Source: Pseudomonadota bacterium (GTDB taxonomy: Bacteria > Pseudomonadota > Gammaproteobacteria > Enterobacterales > Enterobacteriaceae). From it: DNA of 64,000 nucleotides. The DNA lies in contig JAGTSE010000008.1 in NCBI GenBank assembly GCA_018261615.1, forward strand, positions 51,884 to 115,883. The letters are read 5' to 3'. The notes beneath the pieces were generated by a model. It saw only the letters and a program-made list of their open reading frames with translations, ran no database searches and was not told the origin of the DNA. The translations under genes were made by a program, and so were the position numbers. Below are positions 17,858-27,956 of this stretch, one piece after another; positions within the stretch are counted from its first letter, which is position 1; each line of letters opens with the position of its first letter.

Positions 17858-19264
17858 ATGCAAGCAGAGACTCCCTCATTTGAACAACAACAAGTTGAGT
17901 TGCGCCGCCGACGGAATATCGTGCGTCAGATGTTGCAACGCGATAAAACACCGCTGGCAATTTTAGTGGTGGCTGCAATAGCCGGTGCGCTAACGGGGTT
18001 GGTTGGCGTGGTGTTTGAGAAAGCGGTCAACGCGGTGCTGAACGTGCGTATCGGCGCGCTGGGGCAGGCGGCGGACAGTGCGCTGGTCTGGCCGCTGGCG
18101 TTTATCGGTTCGGCGTGTCTGGCGATGATTGGCTACTGGCTGGTGCGGCGCTTTGCGCCGGAGGCGGGCGGTTCCGGTATCCCTGAAATTGAAGGCGCAC
18201 TGGAAGAATTACGCCCGGTGCGCTGGTGGCGCGTGCTGCCGGTGAAATTCATCGGCGGCATGGGAACGCTGGGAGCGGGTATGGTGCTGGGGCGTGAAGG
18301 GCCAACGGTGCAGATCGGCGGCAATATCGGACGAATGGTGGGAGACCTGTTTCGCCTGCGCAGCGGTGAAGCCCGCCATACGCTGCTGGCGACCGGTGCA
18401 GCGGCCGGGCTTTCAGCGGCATTTAACGCGCCGCTGGCGGGGATCCTGTTCATCATTGAAGAGATGCGCTCGCAGTTTCACTACAACCTGATCTCGATTA
18501 AAGCGGTGTTTACCGGCGTGATTATGTCGAGCATTGTGTTCCGATTATTTAACGGCGAGGCGGCGGTGATCGACGTCGGCAAACTCAGTAATGCGCCAGT
18601 GAACACGCTGTGGCTCTATCTGCTATTGGGGATGATATTTGGTTGTGTCGGGCCACTGTTTAATGCCTTAGTGCTGCGTACTCAGGATCTGTTTCAGCGG
18701 CTTCATGGCGGGCACACCGGGAAGTGGGTGTTGATTGGCGGCATCGTTGGTGGCGCGAGCGGTGTTTTGGGGCTGGTTACACCGGCGCTTTCCGGCGGCG
18801 GTTTTGCCCTAATCCCGATAGCGACGGCGGGCAATTATACTGTGGGTGTGCTGTTGTTCATTTTCCTTGCCCGCGTTGTCACTACCTTACTCTGTTTTAG
18901 TTCCGGCGCGCCGGGTGGTATTTTCGCGCCGATGCTGGCACTGGGCACGGTTCTGGGGATGGCGTTCGGCAGCGCGAGCGCGATTCTCTTCCCGCATTAT
19001 CAGTTAGATGCCGGGACGTTTGCCATTGCTGGCATGGGGGCGTTACTGGCGGCGTCGTTACGCGCGCCGCTGACCGGGATCGTGCTGGTTCTGGAAATGA
19101 CGGACAATTATCAGCTTATATTGCCAATGATCATTACCTGCCTTGGTGCGACGCTGTTAGCGCAGTTTCTTGGTGGTAAACCGCTCTATTCCGCTATTCT
19201 GGCACGTACGCTTGCCAGGCAGTCTGCCAGCGCGGATTGTCATATGGAGCGGGAGAATACTTGA
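17858..19264 (+). CDS. clcA: H+/Cl- exchange transporter ClcA
   Basis: ClcA exchanges two chloride ions for one proton across the inner membrane and supports extreme acid resistance. The 468-residue protein has the CLC selectivity segments GSGIP at 105-109 (Ser106), GREGP at 145-149 with gating Glu147, and GAPGGIFAP. The internal proton glutamate is E202 (FIIEEM). All key residues lie one position earlier than in E. coli. Hydrophobic helices fill the protein, with no C-terminal CBS domain, as in enteric ClcA. The ATG at 17858 has a poor Shine-Dalgarno. erpA follows on the same strand after 82 bp. Confidence 0.96.
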   Translation: MQAETPSFEQQQVELRRRRNIVRQMLQRDKTPLAILVVAAIAGALTGLVGVVFEKAVNAVLNVRIGALGQAADSALVWPLAFIGSACLAMIGYWLVRRFAPEAGGSGIPEIEGALEELRPVRWWRVLPVKFIGGMGTLGAGMVLGREGPTVQIGGNIGRMVGDLFRLRSGEARHTLLATGAAAGLSAAFNAPLAGILFIIEEMRSQFHYNLISIKAVFTGVIMSSIVFRLFNGEAAVIDVGKLSNAPVNTLWLYLLLGMIFGCVGPLFNALVLRTQDLFQRLHGGHTGKWVLIGGIVGGASGVLGLVTPALSGGGFALIPIATAGNYTVGVLLFIFLARVVTTLLCFSSGAPGGIFAPMLALGTVLGMAFGSASAILFPHYQLDAGTFAIAGMGALLAASLRAPLTGIVLVLEMTDNYQLILPMIITCLGATLLAQFLGGKPLYSAILARTLARQSASADCHMERENT

Positions 19265-19346
19265 ACGATTTAGTTGCATACCGGATAATAGCCGAAAAGA
19301 TCGGGTTAATATTTGCCCAGATCGCAGTATCAATTGGGAGCAAGAC

Positions 19347-19691
19347 ATGAGTGATGACGTAGCGCTGCCGCTGGAGTTTACCGACGCAGCAGCCAACAAA
19401 GTAAAGAACCTGATTGCGGACGAAGATAACCCGAATCTGAAACTGCGTGTCTACATCACCGGTGGTGGTTGCAGCGGCTTCCAGTACGGTTTTACCTTTG
19501 ACGATCAAATCAATGATGGTGATATGACCATTGAGAAACAAGGCGTTGGCCTGGTGGTTGATCCGATGAGCCTGCAATATCTGGTAGGCGGCTCGGTAGA
19601 TTATACCGAAGGCCTGGAAGGTTCCCGTTTCGTGGTAACTAACCCGAATGCGACCAGCACCTGCGGCTGTGGTTCCTCTTTCAGCATCTGA
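19347..19691 (+). CDS. erpA: Iron-sulfur cluster insertion protein ErpA
   Basis: ErpA is an essential A-type carrier that delivers [4Fe-4S] clusters to targets such as IspG. At 114 residues it is full length. The cluster ligands are C42 ([11 protein letters not shown]), C106 and C108 ([10 protein letters not shown]). The frame is open far upstream into clcA, but the ATG at 19347 matches the family start ([12 protein letters not shown]) and is preceded by GGAG. A strong terminator follows. It lies between clcA and the convergent yadS. Confidence 0.98.
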   Translation: MSDDVALPLEFTDAAANKVKNLIADEDNPNLKLRVYITGGGCSGFQYGFTFDDQINDGDMTIEKQGVGLVVDPMSLQYLVGGSVDYTEGLEGSRFVVTNPNATSTCGCGSSFSI

Positions 19692-19711
19692 GTATCGTTT
19701 GTTACCGGTAG

Positions 19712-19740
19712 AAAAGCCGCGTTTATCGACGCGGCTTTTT
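19712..19740 (+). terminator. Rho-independent terminator of erpA
   Basis: AAAAGCCGCGT and ACGCGGCTTTT form an 11-bp perfect stem with a 6-base loop and a T-run, 20 bp after the erpA stop. Confidence 0.93.
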
Positions 19741-19754
19741 GTTGTCACCCTTAA

Positions 19755-19775
19755 ACCACCTCCTGGGGAGGTGGT
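19755..19775. repeat. Short perfect hairpin between erpA and yadS
   Basis: ACCACCTCC and GGAGGTGGT form a 9-bp stem with a 3-base loop. The shape (compact GGAGGTGG hairpin beside TTTAA on the minus strand) recalls the end hairpins of IS200/IS605-type elements, but no transposase or tnpB remnant is seen in the following 140 bp. It may be a yadS terminator or a decayed element end. Confidence 0.6.
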
Positions 19776-19914
19776 GATTGATTTTCACCGATTCTGATGT
19801 GATTATCATTGACTCTGAGCGTTAGTATAACGTCGAGTCATGCTAATTAACGCTATGGATATAATCTGTTAACAGCAGAACAATCTGTACCTGAGGCGCT
19901 AATAAGGGCACCGA

Positions 19915-20538
19915 TCAGCGACCAGAATCATCCAGCGCAAAGGTCGGTAACTTCAGATGCCAGCGAATTGCTGCCAGGCGAATAACCAGCGTCACCACCA
20001 TGCCCAACATACTGGCGGTTTCCAGCGGCACGGCAAAGAAGTAAAATGCCGTAGCATGAACAATCCCCCCGGCGATACAGGCCGTTGCGTAGATTTCGGT
20101 GCGCAGAATCATCGGCACTTCGCGCGCCAGTACATCGCGAATAATCCCGCCGCCAACGCCGGTCAATACGCCCATACAGATAGCGATAAGCGGTCCGGTT
20201 TCGGCGATAAACGCTTTGTTGACGCCAATACCGACAAAAACCGCTAGTCCCACCGCATCCAGTACCGGCAGGATCCATTTGGGCAAACGTCGGGGCTGAC
20301 GTACCAGCACAATCGTCAGCATGCAGGTCACCATGGCGACGACGAGGTCGGTTGGATCTTTCACCCAGAATACCGGCCCGTGCGCTAATGCCATATCGCG
20401 GATGGTCCCGCCGCCGACCGCCGTCACGACGCCAAGCACCAGCACGCCGAAGGGGTCCATACGTAATTTCCCGGCCAGCAAAACGCCCGAGATCGCAAAC
20501 ACGGCGGTGCCAATAATATCCAGCCAGTAAACCAGCAT
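19915..20538 (-). CDS. yadS: YadS, TRIC-like (UPF0126) inner-membrane protein
   Basis: This 207-residue, largely hydrophobic protein consists of two homologous halves, each with the glycine-rich motif GGGTIRD or GGGIIRD (near 42-48 and 128-134). That duplication of three-helix units is the hallmark of the bacterial UPF0126 family, which is related to trimeric intracellular cation channels. About seven membrane segments are expected. The transported ion and physiological role in enterics are not established. The stop of btuF lies on the other side, with 14 bp from yadS start (20538) to btuF stop (20553), so mtnN-btuF-yadS appears to be one minus-strand operon. Confidence 0.9.
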   Translation of the reverse strand: MLVYWLDIIGTAVFAISGVLLAGKLRMDPFGVLVLGVVTAVGGGTIRDMALAHGPVFWVKDPTDLVVAMVTCMLTIVLVRQPRRLPKWILPVLDAVGLAVFVGIGVNKAFIAETGPLIAICMGVLTGVGGGIIRDVLAREVPMILRTEIYATACIAGGIVHATAFYFFAVPLETASMLGMVVTLVIRLAAIRWHLKLPTFALDDSGR

Positions 20539-20552
20539 GGTTAATTCCCCAG

Positions 20553-21353
20553 TTATTTCACCTGCGCAAGGGCAGTACAGAGTTGTTGAGCGGCGAGGAT
20601 AATACGCGGGCTTGCCCGTTCAAACCAGTCACCGTGCAGAGAAATAATCGGTACATTCAACTGTTTTTGCCAGAACTGTTCAATTTTGGGAATTTCGTCT
20701 GGTTCCCCCGCCACAACAATCGCCTGTGGCTGCCGCGCAAGTACCTGTTCACGGCTAACCTGCGGCCACGGCACGCGGCTGGCGGCGAAAATATTCTCCC
20801 CGCCGCAAAGCTCCAGAACCTCGTTCTGAATTGACCCTTTTCCACTGGTAAACAGCGGTTGCGCGCCAAATTGCAGAAAAACCCGTTTTTTGGGCTGGCT
20901 GGCATAGCGGGATTTTAGCGTCTGGTATTCGGCAAGTAGATGTTGAGCCGCTTGTTCTGCCTGTTGCGGCCTTGGGCTGTAGGGAGCTAGCTTATGCAGC
21001 GTATCCGCCACCTGCTCAATGGTAATGTTATCCACCCACATTACGGTGATACCGAACTGTTTTAGCTGGTTGACCTGACGTTCCGTATTGCCACCGCGCC
21101 ATGCCAGAACCAGATCGGGCTTCAGCGCGACAATGCGTTCGAGGTTGATGCCTTGCCAACTGGCGACCTGCTCAATTTTTGCCGCTGCGGAGGGGTAATC
21201 AGAATAGCTGCTGACGGCTACTGGAGTGATACCTGCGGCAAATGCAAGTTCTGTATTGGCCGGGGAGAGGGAGATGACGCGTGGCGCGGCGAACAACCAC
21301 GCCGGTATCAGAATAAGCAGGGCGGCAAGCACCCTGAAAAAGTGATTAACCAC
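20553..21353 (-). CDS. btuF: Vitamin B12-binding periplasmic protein BtuF
   Basis: BtuF captures cobalamin in the periplasm and delivers it to the BtuCD ABC importer. The sequence shows a signal peptide (hydrophobic [14 protein letters not shown]), [39 protein letters not shown], and the two conserved cysteines ([16 protein letters not shown]) that form a disulfide in E. coli. I chose GTG at 21353, which overlaps the mtnN stop by 8 bp at exactly the place where E. coli has ATG and gives 266 residues, the same length. An ATG nine codons upstream is also open, deeper within mtnN. It lies in an operon with mtnN and yadS. Confidence 0.94.
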   Translation of the reverse strand: MVNHFFRVLAALLILIPAWLFAAPRVISLSPANTELAFAAGITPVAVSSYSDYPSAAAKIEQVASWQGINLERIVALKPDLVLAWRGGNTERQVNQLKQFGITVMWVDNITIEQVADTLHKLAPYSPRPQQAEQAAQHLLAEYQTLKSRYASQPKKRVFLQFGAQPLFTSGKGSIQNEVLELCGGENIFAASRVPWPQVSREQVLARQPQAIVVAGEPDEIPKIEQFWQKQLNVPIISLHGDWFERASPRIILAAQQLCTALAQVK

Positions 21354-22044
21354 GAGCCAGTTTCTGCACCAGAGTTTCAACCATCAGGCTGGACTGCTTC
21401 GCCGCCACAGCCAGGAATTCATCAAAGCTGAGATGAGACTGCTGATCGGCAACGTCCGAGATGGCACGCACAACAACAAACGGAATGCCATAGTTGTGGC
21501 AAACGTGAGCAATGGCGGTGGCTTCCATTTCTACGGCAATCGCCTGCGGGAAGTTATGACGGATTTTCGCCAGGCCAACGGAACCGTTAATAAAGGCATC
21601 GCCACTGACAATCAGCCCGCGCACAGCATGCAAATCCAGCTCACTAATGCAAGCTTCCGCTGCAGCAATCAGTTTGTCATCGGCTTTAAACCCGGCCGGG
21701 CAGCCCGGAAGCTGGCCATACTCGTAACCGAATGCGGTGACATCGGCATCGTGATAACGCGCCTCGTCAGACACCACGATATCGCCCACGTTCAGCGTCG
21801 GTGCAAGGCCACCAGCGGAACCGGTATTGATAATCACGTCCGGCTGGCAACGTTCCAGCAGCAGGGTCGCGCCCATCGCCGCAGCAACTTTACCAATGCC
21901 TGATTTTAGCAGCGCGATGTCTGTGCCATTCAGCGTACCGGTGTAGATTTCGCTGCCGCCAACATTGAGCGTTTGACGGTTTTCGATTTTGTCACGCAGC
22001 AGCGTAACTTCTTCTTCCATTGCACCAATAATGCCAATTTTCAT
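21346..22044 (-). CDS. mtnN: 5'-methylthioadenosine/S-adenosylhomocysteine nucleosidase
   Basis: MtnN (Pfs) hydrolyses methylthioadenosine, S-adenosylhomocysteine and 5'-deoxyadenosine, recycling SAM by-products and feeding AI-2 formation through LuxS. The 232 residues equal the E. coli enzyme. The catalytic Glu12 is in GAMEEEV and the purine-binding Asp in [14 protein letters not shown] and [12 protein letters not shown] are typical of the family. It is the first gene of the group mtnN-btuF-yadS and is divergent from dgt across 107 bp. Confidence 0.98.
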   Translation of the reverse strand: MKIGIIGAMEEEVTLLRDKIENRQTLNVGGSEIYTGTLNGTDIALLKSGIGKVAAAMGATLLLERCQPDVIINTGSAGGLAPTLNVGDIVVSDEARYHDADVTAFGYEYGQLPGCPAGFKADDKLIAAAEACISELDLHAVRGLIVSGDAFINGSVGLAKIRHNFPQAIAVEMEATAIAHVCHNYGIPFVVVRAISDVADQQSHLSFDEFLAVAAKQSSLMVETLVQKLARG

Positions 22045-22151
22045 GGAGATACTCGCTAATGTGATAGGACAGAATTACGTTTCCAGGGCATAGTCTATCA
22101 TGGCATACAGGATTGTAATGGTATCCCGTGACGCTTCGCACAGGAGAGGAA

Positions 22152-23666
22152 ATGGCAGAGATCGATTTTCGCAACAAGATAAACTGGCGCCGCCGCTATC
22201 GTTCGCCGCAGGGGGTGAAAACCGAACGTGAAATTCTGCGTATTTTTGAAAGCGATCGCGGGCGGATCATCAATTCTCCTGCTATCCGGCGCTTGCAGCA
22301 AAAAACCCAGGTTTTTCCGCTGGAGCGAAATGCGGCGGTTCGTACGCGCTTGACGCACTCGCTGGAAGTACAGCAAGTGGGGCGCTATATCGCCAAAGAG
22401 ATCCTCAGCCGTCTGAAAGAGCAACGCCTGCTGGAAACTTATGGCCTGGATGAGCTGACCGGGCCATTCGAGAGCATCGTCGAAATGGCCTGTCTGATGC
22501 ACGATATCGGCAACCCGCCATTCGGTCATTTTGGCGAAGCGGCCATTAATGACTGGTTCCGCCAGCGTTTGTCACCGGATGATGCTGTCGGACAGCCATC
22601 ATCTGATGATCGCTGCGAAGTGGTGGCGTTACGTCTGCGCGAAGGGGAAGATGAACTTAACGCGCTGCGCTGCAAGGTACGTCACGATTTAAGTCATTTT
22701 GAAGGTAATGCGCAGGGCATTCGTCTGGTGCATACATTAATGCGAATGAATCTGACCTGGGCGCAGGTGGGCTGTATTTTAAAATATACCCGTCCGGCGT
22801 GGTGGGTGGGAGAACCGCCAGCTTCGCACAGTTATTTAATGAAAAAGCCGGGTTATTATTTTTCCGAGGAAGCGTATGTTGCGCGCTTACGTAAAGAATT
22901 AGATCTCGATATTTACAGCCGCTTTCCTTTGACGTGGATAATGGAGGCAGCCGACGATATCTCTTACTGTGTCGCTGATCTGGAAGATGCCGTTGAGAAA
23001 CGTATTTTCACTGCCGAGCAACTTTATCAGCATCTTTATGATGCTTGGGGCCAACATGAAAAAGGCTCGCTGTTTTCTCAGGTTGTCGAAAATGCGTGGG
23101 AAAAATCCCGCGTTAATTCCCTGAGCCGCAGCGCAGAAGATCAGTTCTTCATGTATTTACGTGTGAACACGCTGAATAAATTGGTACCCTACGCAGCACA
23201 ACGATTTATTGATAATCTGCCGCAAATTTTCAGTGGAGAATTCAACCATGCTTTGCTGGAGGATGATAGCGATTTCAGTCAGCTACTTGAATTATATAAA
23301 AATGTTGCCATTAAAAAGGTGTTCAGCCACCCGGACGTCGAGCAACTGGAATTACAAGGGTATCGCGTGATTAGTGGGCTGCTGGAAATTTACCGCCCGT
23401 TGTTGCAATTATCACTGGCGGATTTTACCGAGCTGGTGGAAAAAGAACGTTTGCGTCGTTTCCCGATTGAATCGCGTCTGTTTCATAAACTTTCTACGCG
23501 CCATCGGCTCGCCTATGTCGAAGCGGTCAGCAAATTATCGTCCGATGCTTTGACGTATCCGGTGTTGGAGTATTATCACCGTTGTCGATTAGTTCAGGAC
23601 TATATTAGCGGTATGACAGATCTATATTCTTGGGATGAATATAGACGGATGATGGCCGTGGAATAA
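22152..23666 (+). CDS. dgt: Deoxyguanosinetriphosphate triphosphohydrolase
   Basis: Dgt cleaves dGTP to deoxyguanosine and tripolyphosphate and so influences nucleotide balance. The HD-domain signature is present: RTRLTH with H69, then HD at 117-118 in [15 protein letters not shown]. The product is 504 residues, one less than E. coli. The frame is open eight codons upstream, but the ATG at 22152 matches the family start ([12 protein letters not shown]) and has AGGAGAGG before it. degP follows after 135 bp with its own promoter. Confidence 0.97.
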   Translation: MAEIDFRNKINWRRRYRSPQGVKTEREILRIFESDRGRIINSPAIRRLQQKTQVFPLERNAAVRTRLTHSLEVQQVGRYIAKEILSRLKEQRLLETYGLDELTGPFESIVEMACLMHDIGNPPFGHFGEAAINDWFRQRLSPDDAVGQPSSDDRCEVVALRLREGEDELNALRCKVRHDLSHFEGNAQGIRLVHTLMRMNLTWAQVGCILKYTRPAWWVGEPPASHSYLMKKPGYYFSEEAYVARLRKELDLDIYSRFPLTWIMEAADDISYCVADLEDAVEKRIFTAEQLYQHLYDAWGQHEKGSLFSQVVENAWEKSRVNSLSRSAEDQFFMYLRVNTLNKLVPYAAQRFIDNLPQIFSGEFNHALLEDDSDFSQLLELYKNVAIKKVFSHPDVEQLELQGYRVISGLLEIYRPLLQLSLADFTELVEKERLRRFPIESRLFHKLSTRHRLAYVEAVSKLSSDALTYPVLEYYHRCRLVQDYISGMTDLYSWDEYRRMMAVE

Positions 23667-23725
23667 CGTGTTTGAATTGTAAAGACCGCCAATAAATTTT
23701 TACTTTTTCCAGACACTTGATTATT

Positions 23726-23752
23726 GAACTTCAGGCTATAAATCGACTCTGA
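23726..23752 (+). promoter_or_regulatory. Sigma-E promoter of degP
   Basis: GAACTT at 23726-23731 and TCTGA at 23748-23752 are 16 bp apart, matching the sigma-E -35 and -10 consensus and spacing. It lies 49 bp upstream of the degP ATG. The segment closely resembles the E. coli degP promoter, which is also under CpxR control; no separate CpxR box was verified here. Confidence 0.85.
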
Positions 23753-23801
23753 GTGACACATACACAGTAGTTTGAGTTAATTGGTAATGAGATTGAGAGA
23801 C

Positions 23802-25229
23802 ATGAAAAAAACCACGTTAGCAATGAGTGCATTGGCTCTGAGTTTAAGTTTAGCGCTGTCTCCTCTGTCGGCTATGGCAGCGGAAACGGCATCTTCAACC
23901 ACTACATCGCAGCAAATGCCAAGCCTCGCGCCGATGCTGGAAAAAGTTATGCCATCGGTCGTGAGTATCAACGTCGAAGGCAGCACCACGGTGAACACAC
24001 CGCGTATGCCGCGCAACTTCCAGCAGTTCTTCGGTGATAATTCACCGTTCTGCCAGGATGGATCACCGTTCCAGGGCTCGCCGTTCTGTCAGGGCGGTGG
24101 TCAGGGCGGCGGCGACAGCCAGCAGCAGAAATTTATGGCGTTGGGTTCCGGGGTCATTATTGACGCAGCGAAAGGCTATGTCGTTACTAACAATCACGTC
24201 GTGGATAACGCGAATACTATCAAGGTACAACTGAGCGATGGACGCAAATTTGACGCCAAAGTCGTGGGTAAAGATCCGCGTTCTGATATCGCGCTGATTC
24301 AAATCCAGGATCCAAAAAACCTGACGGCGATTAAGGTAGCCGACTCTGATGCGCTGCGCGTGGGCGATTACACCGTGGCGATTGGTAACCCGTTCGGCCT
24401 GGGTGAAACCGTGACCTCCGGGATTGTTTCTGCGCTGGGCCGTAGCGGCCTGAATGCAGAAAACTATGAAAACTTTATCCAGACCGATGCGGCGATTAAC
24501 CGCGGGAACTCTGGCGGTGCGTTGGTGAACCTGAACGGTGAGCTGATTGGTATCAACACCGCGATCCTTGCGCCGGACGGCGGCAACATTGGTATCGGCT
24601 TCGCTATCCCAAGTAATATGGTGAAAAACCTCACCGGACAAATGGTTCAGTTCGGTCAGGTTCGCCGTGGTGAACTGGGTATTATGGGCACCGAGCTGAA
24701 CTCTGAGCTGGCGAAAGCGATGAAAGTTGATGCGCAGCGCGGGGCGTTTGTCAGCCAGGTTATGCCGAATTCTGCCGCTGCGAAAGCGGGGGTGAAAGCA
24801 GGTGACGTGATTACTTCGCTTAACGGCAAGCCTATCAGCAGCTTTGCCGCGCTGCGTGCTGAAGTGGGTTCAATGCCGATTGGTAGTAAAGTCGAACTGG
24901 GCATGTTGCGTGATGGCAAATCGGTGAACATTACGCTGGAACTGCAACAGAGCAGCCAGAATCAAGTTGATTCCAGCACTATTTTCAGCGGAATTGATGG
25001 CGCGGAAATGAGCAATAAAGGCAAAGATGGCGGCGTGGTGGTGAATTCGGTGAAAGCCAACTCCCAGGCGGCGCAGATTGGCCTGAAAAAAGGTGATGTT
25101 ATTGTTGGCGCTAACCAGCTGCCAGTCAAAAATATCGCCGAGTTGCGCAAAATTCTCGACAGCAAACCTTCCGTACTGGCGTTGAACATTCAGCGTGGTG
25201 ATAGTTCCATCTACTTGTTGATGCAGTAA
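23802..25229 (+). CDS. degP: Periplasmic serine protease/chaperone DegP (HtrA)
   Basis: DegP degrades or refolds misfolded periplasmic and outer-membrane proteins. The 475-residue precursor has a signal peptide cleaved after SAMA (residue 26). The trypsin-like domain carries the LA loop with CQDGSPFQGSPFC, and catalytic His132 (TNNHVVD), Asp162 (RSDIAL) and Ser237 (GNSGG). Two PDZ domains follow, ending in SIYLLMQ. The start at 23802 matches the family (MKKTTLA); an upstream in-frame ATG would spoil the signal peptide. Transcription from the upstream sigma-E promoter links it with the rseP and bamA functions found later in the window. Confidence 0.98.
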   Translation: MKKTTLAMSALALSLSLALSPLSAMAAETASSTTTSQQMPSLAPMLEKVMPSVVSINVEGSTTVNTPRMPRNFQQFFGDNSPFCQDGSPFQGSPFCQGGGQGGGDSQQQKFMALGSGVIIDAAKGYVVTNNHVVDNANTIKVQLSDGRKFDAKVVGKDPRSDIALIQIQDPKNLTAIKVADSDALRVGDYTVAIGNPFGLGETVTSGIVSALGRSGLNAENYENFIQTDAAINRGNSGGALVNLNGELIGINTAILAPDGGNIGIGFAIPSNMVKNLTGQMVQFGQVRRGELGIMGTELNSELAKAMKVDAQRGAFVSQVMPNSAAAKAGVKAGDVITSLNGKPISSFAALRAEVGSMPIGSKVELGMLRDGKSVNITLELQQSSQNQVDSSTIFSGIDGAEMSNKGKDGGVVVNSVKANSQAAQIGLKKGDVIVGANQLPVKNIAELRKILDSKPSVLALNIQRGDSSIYLLMQ

Positions 25230-25238
25230 CCTGCCAGA

Positions 25239-25266
25239 CCCTCTTCCTCCGGGTCGGGGAAGAGGG
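25239..25266. repeat. GC-rich intergenic palindrome, copy 2
   Basis: CCCTCTTCC and GGAAGAGGG form a 9-bp perfect stem with a 10-base loop, 10 bp after degP. It resembles copies at 16362-16385 and 27071-27093 and may serve as the degP terminator. Confidence 0.75.
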
Positions 25267-25388
25267 CTCTCCTCCCGTTTTGTGAAGCCTTCCACAACTC
25301 CATACTTCCGAATGTTGCTTTGTGCATTTGCATAGTGATTGCCAGGACTTTCTCCCATATGCTTGGGCTCTGCACAGGGGAGGATTAC

Positions 25389-26546
25389 ATGGCTGGCTGG
25401 CATCTTGATACTAAAATGGCACAGGATATCGTAGCGCGGACGATGCGCATCATCGATACGAACATTAACGTCATGGATGCACGCGGTCGCATCATCGGTA
25501 GTGGCGATCGTGAACGAATTGGTGAATTGCACGAAGGTGCACTATTGGTTCTCTCCCAGGGGCGTGTTGTCGATATTGACGATGCGGTCGCCCGCCATCT
25601 GCATGGTGTACGTCAGGGCATCAACTTGCCGCTACGTCTTGAAGGAGAAATTGTTGGCGTTATCGGTCTGACCGGCGAGCCGGAAACGTTACGCAAATAT
25701 GGTGAACTGGTCTGTATGACCGCCGAAATGATGCTGGAACAGTCTCGTCTGATGCATCTGCTGGCGCAGGATAGTCGCCTGCGCGAAGAACTGGTGATGA
25801 ATCTTATCCAGGCTGAAGAGCACACACCTGCGTTAACTGAGTGGGCGCAGCGCCTCGGCATAGATTTAAATCAGCCGCGTGTCGTTGCAGTGGTGGAAGT
25901 GGACAGCGGTCAGTTGGGGGTGGATAGCGCAATGGCTGAGCTACAACAACTGCAAAATGCGCTGACAACACCGGAACGCAACAACCTGATTGCGATTGTC
26001 TCGCTGACTGAAATGGTCGTGCTGAAACCGGCGCTTAATCAGTTTGGTCGCTGGGATGCGGAGGATCACCGCAAACGTGTAGAACAGTTGATTACCCGTA
26101 TGAAAGAGAATGGCCAGTTGCGCTTTCGTGTCGCGCTGGGTAACTATTTCACCGGTCCGGGCAGCATTGCCCGATCGTATCGCACGGCGCGTACCACCAT
26201 GATGGTGGGCAAACAGCGCATGCCGGAAAACCGCAGTTACTTTTACCAGGATTTAATGCTACCGGTACTGCTCGATAGTTTGCGCGGCGGCTGGCAGGCT
26301 AATGAACTGGCACGTCCATTGTCTCGTTTAAAAGCGATGGATAACAACGGGTTACTACGCCGTACGCTGGCAGCCTGGTTTCGTCACAATGTGCAACCGC
26401 TGGCAACATCGAAGGCGCTGTTTATTCACCGAAACACGCTGGAATATCGTCTGAATCGTATTTCTGAACTGACAGGACTCGATTTAGGCAATTTCGATGA
26501 CAGGTTGCTGCTATACGTGGCGCTGCAACTGGACGAGCAACACTGA
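25389..26546 (+). CDS. cdaR: Sugar diacid utilization regulator CdaR
   Basis: CdaR activates genes for uptake and use of D-glucarate, galactarate and glycerate. The 385-residue protein has an N-terminal sugar-diacid recognition domain (RIIDTNINVMDARGRIIGSGD) and a C-terminal PucR-type helix-turn-helix (ALFIHRNTLEYRLNRISELTGLD, here only named by its ends ALFIHRNT and SELTGLD). Length and sequence are very close to E. coli CdaR. The frame is open 23 codons upstream, but the ATG at 25389 has GGGGAGG before it and matches MAGWHLDTKMAQ. It is monocistronic and convergent with yaeH. Confidence 0.96.
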   Translation: MAGWHLDTKMAQDIVARTMRIIDTNINVMDARGRIIGSGDRERIGELHEGALLVLSQGRVVDIDDAVARHLHGVRQGINLPLRLEGEIVGVIGLTGEPETLRKYGELVCMTAEMMLEQSRLMHLLAQDSRLREELVMNLIQAEEHTPALTEWAQRLGIDLNQPRVVAVVEVDSGQLGVDSAMAELQQLQNALTTPERNNLIAIVSLTEMVVLKPALNQFGRWDAEDHRKRVEQLITRMKENGQLRFRVALGNYFTGPGSIARSYRTARTTMMVGKQRMPENRSYFYQDLMLPVLLDSLRGGWQANELARPLSRLKAMDNNGLLRRTLAAWFRHNVQPLATSKALFIHRNTLEYRLNRISELTGLDLGNFDDRLLLYVALQLDEQH

Positions 26547-26549
26547 TAT

Positions 26550-26583
26550 TTTGCCGGGTGAGGGGAGACACCACCCGGCGAAA
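26550..26583. terminator. Bidirectional terminator between cdaR and yaeH
   Basis: GCCGGGTG and CACCCGGC pair as an 8-bp stem, with TTT before and AAA after, so it can end transcription from both convergent genes. Confidence 0.8.
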
Positions 26584-26588
26584 TGGAC

Positions 26589-26978
26589 TTATTTATTGCG
26601 GGTCAACTTCTCAAGATCGGATTCGATTTCATTAATCTTATTGGTCACTACGCTTTCAAGATGGCGCAGATCGTCAAGGATCTTACGTTTCAGATCGACT
26701 TCAGTGCGATCGCGCTGGCAGATTTGATCCAGCTCATCAATCACATAGCGCAGGTTAGGACTGATCTCCTGCACCTCTTTATAGCCCTGTCCTATACCGT
26801 CGGCGACGACTGTTTTACGTTGGCGGGGATATTTGAATTTGACGCTCTTTGCAAAAAACTCGCCTTTGTCCTTATGAAAATAGATTTTCAGAATATCGTT
26901 GTTCGCTTCCTGGCGGAGGCTATAGCGATCGATTTCATCAGGATTGGTGATGCCTAAACTTTTCAGATTATCGTACAT
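26589..26978 (-). CDS. yaeH: YaeH, UPF0325 family protein of unknown function
   Basis: This 129-residue soluble, charged protein matches E. coli YaeH (128) almost throughout: [30 protein letters not shown], and a C-terminal helical, coiled-coil-prone half ([18 protein letters not shown]). No catalytic motif is evident and no function has been established. It is a single gene on the minus strand between cdaR and dapD; yaeI, which lies nearby in K-12, is absent. Confidence 0.93.
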   Translation of the reverse strand: MYDNLKSLGITNPDEIDRYSLRQEANNDILKIYFHKDKGEFFAKSVKFKYPRQRKTVVADGIGQGYKEVQEISPNLRYVIDELDQICQRDRTEVDLKRKILDDLRHLESVVTNKINEIESDLEKLTRNK

Positions 26979-27070
26979 AGCGGTACCCTTAAGCTCAACA
27001 TAACCTATGAATAATTAACGAAAAAATCTACTTTTACCACATAAAAATGCAAAAAAGGCGGGATATATCA

Positions 27071-27093
27071 CCCTCTCCCAAACAGGGAGAGGG
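27071..27093. repeat. GC-rich intergenic palindrome, copy 3
   Basis: CCCTCTCCC and GGGAGAGGG form a perfect 9-bp stem with a 5-base loop, 6 bp past the dapD stop. It is the third member of the small family and a plausible dapD terminator. Confidence 0.78.
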
Positions 27094-27099
27094 AAAGAC

Positions 27100-27924
27100 T
27101 TAGTCGATCGTGCGCAGCAGTTCGTTAATACCTACTTTGCCACGGGTTTTGGCATCAACTTTTTTCACGATTACAGCGCAATACAGACTGTATTTACCAT
27201 CTTTTGACGGCAGGTTGCCTGAAACAACCACGGAGCCAGCCGGCACACGGCCGTAATGCACTTCGCCAGTTTCACGATCGTAAATGCGCGTGCTCTGGCC
27301 GATATAAACGCCCATCGAGATAACTGAACCTTCTTCAACGATAACGCCTTCCACCACTTCTGAACGCGCACCGATAAAGCAGTTATCTTCAATGATAGTC
27401 GGGTTTGCCTGTAATGGCTCCAGAACACCACCAATACCGACGCCGCCTGAGAGGTGAACATTCTTACCAATCTGCGCGCAAGAACCTACGGTCGCCCAGG
27501 TATCCACCATCGTACCCTCATCAACATATGCGCCGATGTTCACGTAAGACGGCATCAGCACAGTATTGCGGGCAATAAATGCGCCCTGACGAACCGCCGC
27601 TGGTGGAACCACGCGGAAACCTTCTTTCTGGAAGCGTGCTTCGTCATAGTCGGCAAATTTCATCGGCACTTTATCGAAGTAGCGGCTTTCCGCACCGTCG
27701 ATAACTTGGTTATCGTTAATGCGGAAAGAGAGCAGAACGGCCTTTTTCAGCCATTGATGAGTGACCCACTGGCCTTCGATTTTTTCTGCGACACGCAGTG
27801 CGCCGGAATCGAGCAGGGCAATAACCTGATTTACCGCTTCACGGGTTACGGTATCCACATTTGCCGGGGTGATCTCTGCGCGACGCTCGAAAGCCGCTTC
27901 AATAACGTTCTGTAACTGCTGCAT
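27100..27924 (-). CDS. dapD: 2,3,4,5-tetrahydropyridine-2,6-dicarboxylate N-succinyltransferase
   Basis: DapD transfers succinyl from succinyl-CoA to tetrahydrodipicolinate on the way to meso-diaminopimelate and lysine. The 274-residue protein has an N-terminal helical domain and a left-handed beta-helix of hexapeptide repeats ([39 protein letters not shown]). The C-terminus [12 protein letters not shown] matches E. coli. It lies 32 bp downstream of glnD on the same strand, so co-transcription is likely. Confidence 0.98.
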   Translation of the reverse strand: MQQLQNVIEAAFERRAEITPANVDTVTREAVNQVIALLDSGALRVAEKIEGQWVTHQWLKKAVLLSFRINDNQVIDGAESRYFDKVPMKFADYDEARFQKEGFRVVPPAAVRQGAFIARNTVLMPSYVNIGAYVDEGTMVDTWATVGSCAQIGKNVHLSGGVGIGGVLEPLQANPTIIEDNCFIGARSEVVEGVIVEEGSVISMGVYIGQSTRIYDRETGEVHYGRVPAGSVVVSGNLPSKDGKYSLYCAVIVKKVDAKTRGKVGINELLRTID

Positions 27925-27956
27925 TGTTTACTCTTTCCATCAGTGTAAAAAATCAA

